Part shown: positions 36,578-44,622 of the stretch, in pieces
Position numbering within the stretch: position 1 is the stretch's first letter
How the letters are laid out: each line of letters begins with the position of its first letter
Assembly (NCBI GenBank): GCA_013138735.1
Contig: WTCE01000070.1
Span: 17,147 to 81,146 of the forward strand
Source: Crocinitomix sp.
GTDB taxonomy: Bacteria > Bacteroidota > Bacteroidia > Flavobacteriales_D > Crocinitomicaceae
Direction: 5' to 3'
DNA: 64,000 nucleotides
Made by a program: the position numbers and the translations under genes
The notes under the pieces: generated by a model
The model's database searches: none
What the model was told of the DNA's origin: nothing
What the model saw: only the letters and a program-made list of their open reading frames with translations

Positions 36578-38989
36578 ATGAAGTGGATCATTTTTACCTG
36601 TTTTTTACTTAGCCTAAGCTGCTCCTTTTCACAAGGGAATTTGTACGGTATTGTAAAAAATGACTTGAACGAATCCTTACCTTTTGCGGGATTACATATT
36701 AGCCAATTGAGTTCCAATGAAATCCACCATTTATATGCTGATGAATTTGGTCGATTTGGTCTAGAAAACCTTCCTTTAGGAACCTATGAGGTTAAAACAA
36801 CCTGTATTTATTGCCAAACGAAAATTCAGTCGATCGACATTAAGACTGGCAATAATAACATTATAATTACACTGAATGATACATCTGCAACCTTGGATGC
36901 CGTTGATATTTATTATGATTCGCCCTATGCTACCAGAAAAATGAGAACGGTAGAAGGAGTTATTTTAACGAATGGAATGAAAACCCATCATTTGGATCCG
37001 AAAAAAATTGATGCGAATAAAGCCATTGACAATGCACGTGAATTGTATGCAAAAGTTCCAGGACTTAACATTTGGGAGTCAGACGCAGGTGGATTACAAT
37101 TAGGAATTGGCGCGCGCGGATTAAGCCCTAGCAGAACCGCCCACTTTAATACGCGGCAAAATGGATATGATATTAGTGCAGATGCCTTAGGTTATCCTGA
37201 AACGTATTATACGCCACCATCAAGCGCATTAGAATCCATTCAGTTGATTAGAGGTGCGGCTTCATTACAATTTGGGCCTCAATTTGGTGGCATGATCAAC
37301 TTTAAAATCAAATCTCCATCAGCAGCTCCATTTCATTATGAGGGCACGCATACTTATGGCGCCTATAATTTATTGAATACATTCAATTTAGCTTCTGGAA
37401 CAATTGGTAAAAGGTTTAGTTATCTCGCCTATTTTCAGCACAAGCAAGGAAATGGCTGGCGAGAAAACTCAGAATTTAACCAACAAAACGCCTTTGCCCA
37501 ATTAAAATTTCATTTTACAGAACGGATGTTTATCAGTGTTGAACAAACGCATATGCAATATTTAGCGCATCAAGCTGGTGGCTTAACAGACGCTATGTTC
37601 AATCAAGATCCAAGGCAATCAATTCGAGATAGAAATTGGTTTGCGGTGAATTGGAACATTACTTCGGCACATTATAGCTGGGAAATTAGCAACCGCACAA
37701 CAATTGACTTGAAAGGCTTTAAAGTTGGCGCCCAGCGTGATGCTTTAGGAAATCTTGAAAAAATTAGCAGAGCAGATGACGGACAAGAACGCCAATTAAT
37801 TCATGGTGATTTTAAGAATATTGGAGCTGAATTGCGCTTATTAAAACGCTACCCTATTGGAAAAAAAATGATGGGCATTACCGCAGCTGGTGTGCGTTAT
37901 TATAAAGGTAATACATTGAGTCAGCAAGGCCTTGCAAGCGCAAATAGTGATGCCGACTTTAACTTCTTAAATCCTAATTCACTCGAAGGTTCTGATTATG
38001 TTTTTCCCTCACAAAACATAGCTGGCTTTTTTGAAAACATTCTGCGCCTGAATAAAAAACTATCAATTTCCGCTGGGTTACGATTTGAACATATCAATAC
38101 CGCCGCACAAGGTTCTTACCGCGAGCAAATCTTTCATCCACTTACGAATGAATTAATTTTTGACACCACCTTTACGGAGGATAAAAGTAACATCCGAAAT
38201 ATTTTATTGGGTGGAATTGGCTTCTCCTATCGTCCCGAAAAAAAGATAGAGATTTACGGGAATATTGCTCAAAATTACCGTGGTATTAACTTCTCAGATA
38301 TCAGAATTGTAAATCCTAACCAAGTTGTTGATCCAAACATTCAAGATGAACGCGGCTTTAATACCGATTTAGGAATTAGAGGAGAAAGAAAAAGAGGGAT
38401 TTTTGATGTCAGTGCATTTTTCATGTATTACAACAATAAAATTGGCGTGATTAGCCAAAAAGTGGACGATTATGAATTTGTACGTTTGCGAACAAATATC
38501 GGGCGCGCATACAGCACAGGAATTGAGCTTTTCGCAGAACATAAATTCCAAAAAACAGATACAAGCGCCAACTTTTTCACAGCTTTTGGAAATTTCTCGG
38601 CCGTGTATTCTAAGTATGGCAAATATGAAGAATCCGCATTGAGTCAAAATTGGGTTGAGTTGGTTCCACCAATATCTGGGAAAATTGGCATAAAATACAC
38701 GCATGGCAAATGGACAGAATCCTTATTGGGAACTTATGTTCATCAACATTATTCTGACGGAACCAATGCCATAAGTGATCCAAATGCTATTGCTGGAATT
38801 ATTCCTTCCTATTATGTTGTGGATCTTAGCGGAACATTTACGGCCAACAAATTCGTTCAAATTAAGGCTGGCGTTAATAACCTCACCAATAATAAATATT
38901 TTACGCGCCGCGCTACCGCTTATCCAGGTCCAGGTATAATTCCTTCTGACGGGATTAGTTTTTATCTTAGTTTGGGATTGAATTTCTAA
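36578..38989 (+). CDS. TonB-dependent receptor (FecA-like)
   Basis: The protein has 803 residues with a signal peptide ending near CSFSQ. An N-terminal carboxypeptidase-regulatory-like domain (about 20-100) is followed by the plug (IGARGLSPSRTAHFNTRQNG, LIRGAASLQFGPQFGGMINF), then the 22-strand barrel. It ends in aromatic FYLSLGLNF. It imports a ferric chelate or similar ligand across the outer membrane. The gene order with DUF4856 and imelysin indicates iron acquisition. Confidence 0.93.
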   Translation: MKWIIFTCFLLSLSCSFSQGNLYGIVKNDLNESLPFAGLHISQLSSNEIHHLYADEFGRFGLENLPLGTYEVKTTCIYCQTKIQSIDIKTGNNNIIITLNDTSATLDAVDIYYDSPYATRKMRTVEGVILTNGMKTHHLDPKKIDANKAIDNARELYAKVPGLNIWESDAGGLQLGIGARGLSPSRTAHFNTRQNGYDISADALGYPETYYTPPSSALESIQLIRGAASLQFGPQFGGMINFKIKSPSAAPFHYEGTHTYGAYNLLNTFNLASGTIGKRFSYLAYFQHKQGNGWRENSEFNQQNAFAQLKFHFTERMFISVEQTHMQYLAHQAGGLTDAMFNQDPRQSIRDRNWFAVNWNITSAHYSWEISNRTTIDLKGFKVGAQRDALGNLEKISRADDGQERQLIHGDFKNIGAELRLLKRYPIGKKMMGITAAGVRYYKGNTLSQQGLASANSDADFNFLNPNSLEGSDYVFPSQNIAGFFENILRLNKKLSISAGLRFEHINTAAQGSYREQIFHPLTNELIFDTTFTEDKSNIRNILLGGIGFSYRPEKKIEIYGNIAQNYRGINFSDIRIVNPNQVVDPNIQDERGFNTDLGIRGERKRGIFDVSAFFMYYNNKIGVISQKVDDYEFVRLRTNIGRAYSTGIELFAEHKFQKTDTSANFFTAFGNFSAVYSKYGKYEESALSQNWVELVPPISGKIGIKYTHGKWTESLLGTYVHQHYSDGTNAISDPNAIAGIIPSYYVVDLSGTFTANKFVQIKAGVNNLTNNKYFTRRATAYPGPGIIPSDGISFYLSLGLNF

Positions 38990-38997
38990 TTGCCTCT

Positions 38998-39284
38998 TAA
39001 AATTTAACACTATTACACCCTTCGCTGGCCCCGATCCCTTCACGCTTCGCTGGATTTGTAATCCTGCGATTGCAAGATTGAAAAATTGCATAATTAGAAT
39101 GCTCAAAATGGTCAATTGAGTGTCGCAGGATTATAAATCCAGCGAAGCAGCAGATTGCAAAAGATAATGCTCAAAGACTGTCAATTTGAGGATCGCAGGA
39201 TTACATCCCGATAAATATCGAGACCAGCGAAACAAAGCCTGATACAAGTAAGATTCCTATTCCTTTATAAAATTTAACACTATT
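38998..39284. repeat. REP-like inverted-repeat element bounded by 17-bp direct repeats
   Basis: The 358-base gap after the TonB receptor holds 26-base arms at 39044-39069 and 39123-39148 that are inverted copies with one mismatch (core GGATT-TAATCCTGCG). A third, interrupted arm at 39193-39230 contains the palindrome CGATAAATATCG. The whole is flanked by TAAAATTTAACACTATT at 38998-39014 and again at 39268-39284. There is no open reading frame. It resembles the mobile intergenic palindromes frequent in Bacteroidota. Confidence 0.75.
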
Positions 39285-39320
39285 TAATACCCATTTAGGC
39301 CCACAGCCAAATCCGTCGTT

Positions 39321-39328
39321 TACCTTTG
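39321..39328 (+). promoter_or_regulatory. Bacteroidota-type -7 box of the alpha/beta hydrolase gene
   Basis: TACCTTTG fits the TANNTTTG consensus and lies 20 bases before the TTG start codon. No convincing -33 TTG at standard spacing was seen. Confidence 0.5.
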
Positions 39329-39347
39329 TGGCTTAAAATTCATTGTT

Positions 39348-40142
39348 TTGAAAATATTCAGTTTCGCTTTAATTACTGCACTCATCTCAAGTTGCGCATT
39401 CAACAACATGTTTTACCAACCTAATATTGAGTCGGTTAGTACACCGCCTGATGCTGTTAGTCAGTACATTCAATATGGCGAATCAGATTCAATTCATACG
39501 TTGTTTTATGCAAACAAAGACGCAAAAGCATCCATATTTTTTCTCCATGGAAATGCCGGAAACTTAACCTCTTGGAGCGAAGTTGCAGATTTGTTCTATC
39601 AAGCCAACTATCAAGTTTTCATAATCGATTATCCGGGTTTTGGCAACTCATCTAACAATGCGAATCACAAAGCCGTTTATGAATCAACACAAGCGGCTGT
39701 CGAACATTTTAAAACCCTACCGGGCATTAATGATGGAAAAAAGCTCTTAATGGGATTTTCACTTGGTGGAAACTTGGCAGTGAAAGTAGGCTTTGACAAT
39801 CCAGATTTATTTGACGCTATGTTGATTGAAGGAGCTTTTGAAAGTCATAAAACTATTGCTGTAAATCGTGTAACGAGACCTTTGAAGTTTGCGCCTTACT
39901 TGATGGTGAAGGATGCCGTGAAAGGCAAAAAACTAATTGCCAGTTGGACCAAACCTTTGCTCGTCATCCACAGCACGCAAGATGCGGTTTGCGATTATAA
40001 AATGGGGGAAACCTTATATGAAAGTGCCATTGGAACTTCGCAAAAAGAACTGTGGACAATTAAAGGTCCGCACTTGGCTGGCATTGGTTTAAATTTTGAT
40101 GAATACCTTGAAAAAGTGGCCGCTTTAATTGGAACGGATTAA
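39348..40142 (+). CDS. Alpha/beta hydrolase lipoprotein
   Basis: The 264-residue protein starts at TTG 39348, which begins the lipoprotein signal (ALITALISSC). The hydrolase fold shows HGNAG (oxyanion hole), a nucleophile elbow GFSLGG, a late aspartate in HSTQDAV and the catalytic histidine in KGPHLAG. This is the serine hydrolase group around BEM46/ABHD13-like proteins, with unknown esterase substrate. It is anchored in the envelope. Its 3' end overlaps the convergent endonuclease gene by 4 bases. Confidence 0.85.
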   Translation: MKIFSFALITALISSCAFNNMFYQPNIESVSTPPDAVSQYIQYGESDSIHTLFYANKDAKASIFFLHGNAGNLTSWSEVADLFYQANYQVFIIDYPGFGNSSNNANHKAVYESTQAAVEHFKTLPGINDGKKLLMGFSLGGNLAVKVGFDNPDLFDAMLIEGAFESHKTIAVNRVTRPLKFAPYLMVKDAVKGKKLIASWTKPLLVIHSTQDAVCDYKMGETLYESAIGTSQKELWTIKGPHLAGIGLNFDEYLEKVAALIGTD

Positions 40143-41359
40143 GGTTTTACAAATCTGAAACTAGCGGCATGCTCCTTCAGTCTTAAAATATACGCCCCAC
40201 TCACTAAATCTTCGGTGCTCAATATTTTCATTTCATTATCGGTATCAAATTCAGCAATCAACTGACCCGTGATGGAATAGATCATAAATTGCGTTTGCTC
40301 TCCATCAGCCAAATTTATTTTGCTAAACTCAACTTGATCTTGCTTGGCGTTATAAAAGGCATCAAACGCTGCCATTAACTCCTCTTCTACTCCAGCGCCT
40401 TCCTTTACTACTTCAATTTCTAAATAGACAGGCAAATGATCTGACATGTGATACAAAGCTGAAATAATATCACTTGGTTCGCTAGTATTTGTTGGCGCCT
40501 CAATTAAGGATTTATCATAGTGTAAGCCATCTTGCCCAATAGCGCGATAACTTCCGTTGATAAAGATGGCATCATTGCTATAGGTCTTTAAATCTTCTCC
40601 AATAAAGATAAAGTCAAAACGGTCATCCATACCGCCAAAAGCACCCGTGTCAAATGACGTTGTTCGTGTACTTTGTGTATGTGCGTATGCAAAGCCAGCA
40701 TCTGCATGCCAATGTCCTGGCAAGATTAAGGGATCTTTTATAATCACACCACCACCTGTTAGCAACGTATTCCAAGCCGGTTCAGTATCACTTCCGTAAA
40801 AATTAAAATCACCCCCAATAATTATATTTTCTGCATTGGGTCTTCCATTCAAATACGTTTTTAGCGCAGTAACTTCAACATTACGCTGATCTTCATTTCC
40901 ACTAGATGCTTTCAAATGACACACATATATATAGAAGAATGTCGTGTCTAATGTTGTGGCAAGATCTGTACTATTATAGTATAAAACGTATTCATTAATA
41001 TCGCGCAATACGGTGTTAATTTCGTTTTGCTCGTAAAGGCTTAATTTGTCTGAATTGAAGTAAAGTTGATTCTGCGTATCTGGTCCAGAAACATAGTCAG
41101 CCATGTCATACGAACTTACACCATCTTCATTTAAGGCATTGAATAAAATATCATCACCTCCCGCGCCACTTGTTAATTCGCAAACCATAAAAATGTCTGG
41201 CTGAATGTGCCCTACAATCTTTTTTAAGGTGTCTATTCTATTTGGAGAAATTGACGGGAAATTCAGCAAATTATAGGACATCACTTTCAATGTGTCGCGC
41301 TCTTGAGAATACCCAACAATTACTGTACTTAATAGAAGACCTAATATAACACCACGCAT
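40139..41359 (-). CDS. Secreted endonuclease/exonuclease/phosphatase-family protein with T9SS sorting tail
   Basis: A 406-residue protein with a signal peptide ending near GYSQ. The DNase I-like fold shows VMSYNLLNFP, MVCELTSG, IIGGDFNFYG and SDHLPVYLEI, containing the metal-binding Asn, Glu, Asp-Asn and Asp-His residues. The C-terminal 65 residues end in GQLIAEFD and GAYILRLKEH, a T9SS type A sorting domain. It is an extracellular nuclease or phosphatase, perhaps for nutrient phosphate. Transcription is convergent with the hydrolase gene. Confidence 0.88.
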   Translation of the reverse strand: MRGVILGLLLSTVIVGYSQERDTLKVMSYNLLNFPSISPNRIDTLKKIVGHIQPDIFMVCELTSGAGGDDILFNALNEDGVSSYDMADYVSGPDTQNQLYFNSDKLSLYEQNEINTVLRDINEYVLYYNSTDLATTLDTTFFYIYVCHLKASSGNEDQRNVEVTALKTYLNGRPNAENIIIGGDFNFYGSDTEPAWNTLLTGGGVIIKDPLILPGHWHADAGFAYAHTQSTRTTSFDTGAFGGMDDRFDFIFIGEDLKTYSNDAIFINGSYRAIGQDGLHYDKSLIEAPTNTSEPSDIISALYHMSDHLPVYLEIEVVKEGAGVEEELMAAFDAFYNAKQDQVEFSKINLADGEQTQFMIYSITGQLIAEFDTDNEMKILSTEDLVSGAYILRLKEHAASFRFVKP

Positions 41360-41415
41360 AGATAAAAGTTTGACTGTATAGTTTTCAAAAATACACTACT
41401 TTTCGTTACTGCTCT

Positions 41416-43638
41416 TTACAATTCTAAAATAATAAACTCTGTTCTTCTATTTTGCTGATGATCCTCTTCAGAACAAGAAACACCGTCTTTACACTTGTTA
41501 ACCAATTCAGACTCTCCAAAGCCTTTACTAGTAACTCGTTCTGGATTGGAAATTCTTGATTTGATGTATAATTCTGAAACAGAAGCCCTCTGTCTAGACA
41601 GTTTCATGTTAACAGTACTTGTTCCTCTAGAATCTGTATGTGCTCTTAAATCGATTCGAATATTCTCGTTTTCGTTCATTACTTTAACGATTTTATCCAA
41701 TTCTTTCTTGGCATCATCACGAATTTTGGATGTTGCAAAATCAAAATAGATGGGTTTAATCTCCATCACTTCATTCAGATCTAAGCCCACATTTACTTTT
41801 TCCATTTTAACGACTTGATCTAGTTCTCTTTTTAAATATTCATTCAAATTATAAAGTCCTTCTCTTTCAAAGAGCATTTTAAATGAAATTACTTTTGTCA
41901 GATAGCCATCTTTTCTGATTTTAAGATCAAAGTCTCCAACTGTATTGAGCGCCGTTTCATTATTCAAAGTAATGATACATTCCCCAAAGCGAGATGTTTC
42001 GCCAAATGTTACTAAACTGTCTGAATTGTTAATCAATTTGACAATTACTTCACTAACGGGATATCCCGTGCGGCTTTCCTTAATGACTAATTTAAATGAA
42101 ATTTTAGTGTGTTTTCGCACCACCATATCTCTCACATCTAACACACTTCTTTTTTCAGAACTTGAAATTATTTCTGCCTTAACATAACCGTTTTTTTCAG
42201 CAGTAATTGAAAAACTATTTACACGATCATTATCAAATCGATACCTTCCCGTAGAATCAGTAATGTACTGTTTTTGCTCTCCTGAAAACCCATCTAATAG
42301 AGATACCACAACACTATCAGCTGGTTCGCCATCTTGGTCTATCACTGTACCCTGAACAATTCTCCCAAAAAGAAAAGGTTCAATTATTTCAACACCTATC
42401 AAATCATCATCATCAACCCCAGTGCCATATCGATTAGATGATAAATAGCCTCTTTTTTGATCGGCATCCAGTACTAAACCAAAGTCATCTCGGTTGGAAT
42501 TAATTGGCTTTCCTGGATTGAATACTCTTCCAATAGATAAATCATCCCTTACCTCAGCGACAAATACATCCAATCCTCCTAAACCTAATTTACCATCAGA
42601 AGAATAAAACAAAATATGATCTTTTGCATGAAAGAAGGGAAACATTTCATTGCCTTCTGTATTAATCTTAGCCCCTAAATTTTCAGGGGTCCCAAATGTT
42701 CCGTCCTCACTTATTGATGCTCTATAAATATCAGTACCACCAAATCCACCTGGCATATTAGAAACAAAGTACAACCATTCATTATCTCCACTAATTGAAG
42801 CTAAGCCGCACGAATAATCTGAGGAATTAAATGGTAAAGGTATTGGCTTCTGCCATTTGTCTCCTACTTTTTTAGAAGCTACTAATTGTAATTTACGTTG
42901 GCCTTTTTTCGTGTTTGCCTGATCCGTATTTCTAGTGATTATCATAAGGTCTCCCGCAGCATTAAATGCAACTGGCCCATCATGGTATTTGCGACTAAAT
43001 CTCGCTTCGAACTCTTCCACATCCCCCAATTCACCATTGGGCTGTATACTTGCCGCACAAACTTTTAAAAATCCTTTCCCATTCCCATTCCATTTTCGAA
43101 GAATAGCTTTTGAATGCTCACCGCTAGAAGAAAACACCAATTTCCCCATATAATAGGCTCCCCCAAAGTCTTGTTCTTCCGAATTCATTGCCAGTCGCAC
43201 AATCTTTTGCTTTCCGCGATCTTCTACAATTTTACCAAAATCTGCTAAATTTTCTAGAAAATCTTGCCCGCGCGAATCAGTAGGATTTACTTCAATGAAT
43301 ATTTTCATCCATTTTTCTGAAACATCATACTTTCTGTTCTCTCTTAAAATAGCCGCATAACTATAAATATCTTCGCTTACATGTCCTTCGGACTTAACAA
43401 TATCTGAAAAGATATCCTCGGCCTCATTCAACCTGTTTGTGCGCCAATAACTTATAGCTAATTTTCTTTTGTCAGCAATTTCAGACAAACTAATTGATTC
43501 AAATTTTTCAATAGCTTGATCATAGCCAAACCCTTCAAACTCCTCTTGCGCCTCTTCTAACTTTTTTTCTGTGTTTTGTGCCGTCAAATTAACTGACAAA
43601 TAAAGCATTACTAATATGAAGAAAAATCTACTTTTCAT
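41416..43638 (-). CDS. OmpA family protein with PD40 propeller (T9SS-associated)
   Basis: The 740-residue protein has a signal peptide (ending near NLTAQ) and TPR-like repeats (about 22-130). WD40-like PD40 beta-propeller repeats with GGTDIYRA and GGLDVFVAE lie at about 160-410. A carboxypeptidase-regulatory-like domain (about 430-505), a second beta domain, and a C-terminal OmpA domain (about 625-740: YFDFATSKI, RAHTDSRG, NRRTEFIIL) follow. It binds peptidoglycan from the outer membrane. Together with the adjacent PorP/SprF and type B adhesin it forms the three-gene set often found for surface exposure of type B cargo. Confidence 0.9.
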   Translation of the reverse strand: MKSRFFFILVMLYLSVNLTAQNTEKKLEEAQEEFEGFGYDQAIEKFESISLSEIADKRKLAISYWRTNRLNEAEDIFSDIVKSEGHVSEDIYSYAAILRENRKYDVSEKWMKIFIEVNPTDSRGQDFLENLADFGKIVEDRGKQKIVRLAMNSEEQDFGGAYYMGKLVFSSSGEHSKAILRKWNGNGKGFLKVCAASIQPNGELGDVEEFEARFSRKYHDGPVAFNAAGDLMIITRNTDQANTKKGQRKLQLVASKKVGDKWQKPIPLPFNSSDYSCGLASISGDNEWLYFVSNMPGGFGGTDIYRASISEDGTFGTPENLGAKINTEGNEMFPFFHAKDHILFYSSDGKLGLGGLDVFVAEVRDDLSIGRVFNPGKPINSNRDDFGLVLDADQKRGYLSSNRYGTGVDDDDLIGVEIIEPFLFGRIVQGTVIDQDGEPADSVVVSLLDGFSGEQKQYITDSTGRYRFDNDRVNSFSITAEKNGYVKAEIISSSEKRSVLDVRDMVVRKHTKISFKLVIKESRTGYPVSEVIVKLINNSDSLVTFGETSRFGECIITLNNETALNTVGDFDLKIRKDGYLTKVISFKMLFEREGLYNLNEYLKRELDQVVKMEKVNVGLDLNEVMEIKPIYFDFATSKIRDDAKKELDKIVKVMNENENIRIDLRAHTDSRGTSTVNMKLSRQRASVSELYIKSRISNPERVTSKGFGESELVNKCKDGVSCSEEDHQQNRRTEFIILEL

Positions 43639-43659
43639 TGATTCAAATTAATTTATCAG

Positions 43660-44589
43660 TTAGAAATGACGAGGAGAAACGATCCCTTGTTTTTTATCAA
43701 AAACAAAATCATAACTCAACATAATTTCATGCGTTCCATTATTATAAGTTGCCGTTTTATTTCCAAACGACCAATCTAGAGCATAACCAAATTTTAATTG
43801 TGTATTGACATTCAACCCTGCGAGCAAACCAACATCATTTGTTGAGCGATACATTGGTCCCAGCCAATATTTATCATTAAAATAAAACAGGAAGTTTGCA
43901 TCAAATTGTAGCAAGGTACTTTCAGTGATCTTAACGAATAACGAGGGCTTCAACTTAATTGATTCATCTGTATTTAAATTAAAAGCTCCTCCAAGTAATA
44001 TATAGTAATTTCTTTCCTCTGATGAGCTTCCATTGACAGAAGTTGCGCTTAATTTATTTTCTAACAGTTTAGGTGAAGAAATTCCAACATAAAAATCGTT
44101 GACTGCGTAATGCACGCCAAATCCAAAATTAGCTAAAGGCTTAAAAACAACATCATTTTGAAATATAACATCTCCAGCTTCAACCGTAACAACTTCTGAT
44201 TGCAGACCTGCCGACATAAAGCGCAGACCACCCTTTAAACCGAATGAGACTATCCCTTCGCCAACTGGCAACCGATAAGCCACATCTAAATCAAGCCCCG
44301 TAAATTGAACAGGCCCTTTCGAATCATTCAAAAAAGATAAACCGCCACCTAAGCGTTTAGATTTTAATATAGAATGCAACGTAAGATTCTGAGTTTTTGG
44401 TGCTCCGGGGAACTTCAACCAACGATTTCGACTGATTGCTGTTACGGATAGTAATTCTTTGCTTCCTGCAATTGCTGGATTAACCATTAATGGGTTAAAA
44501 CTATAATGCGTAAATGTAGGTTCCTGCTGCGCCATTGATATAAAATCAAGACATATTAGGCAAATAAATAAAATTATTTTTTTAATCAT
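43660..44589 (-). CDS. PorP/SprF family outer-membrane protein
   Basis: The protein has 309 residues with a signal peptide ending near SMAQ. The opening QEPTFTHYSFNPLMVNPAIAGS is the family hallmark, and amphipathic beta strands follow (GPVQFTGLDLDVAYRLPVG, FGFGVHYAVNDFYVGIS). PorP/SprF proteins form an outer-membrane barrel that anchors or exports type B sorted proteins. It sits between the large adhesin and its OmpA partner on one transcript, with gaps of 33 and 21 bases. Confidence 0.93.
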   Translation of the reverse strand: MIKKIILFICLICLDFISMAQQEPTFTHYSFNPLMVNPAIAGSKELLSVTAISRNRWLKFPGAPKTQNLTLHSILKSKRLGGGLSFLNDSKGPVQFTGLDLDVAYRLPVGEGIVSFGLKGGLRFMSAGLQSEVVTVEAGDVIFQNDVVFKPLANFGFGVHYAVNDFYVGISSPKLLENKLSATSVNGSSSEERNYYILLGGAFNLNTDESIKLKPSLFVKITESTLLQFDANFLFYFNDKYWLGPMYRSTNDVGLLAGLNVNTQLKFGYALDWSFGNKTATYNNGTHEIMLSYDFVFDKKQGIVSPRHF

Positions 44590-44622
44590 TTCACATGCAT
44601 TACACTACTCTCTTTTCACGAA

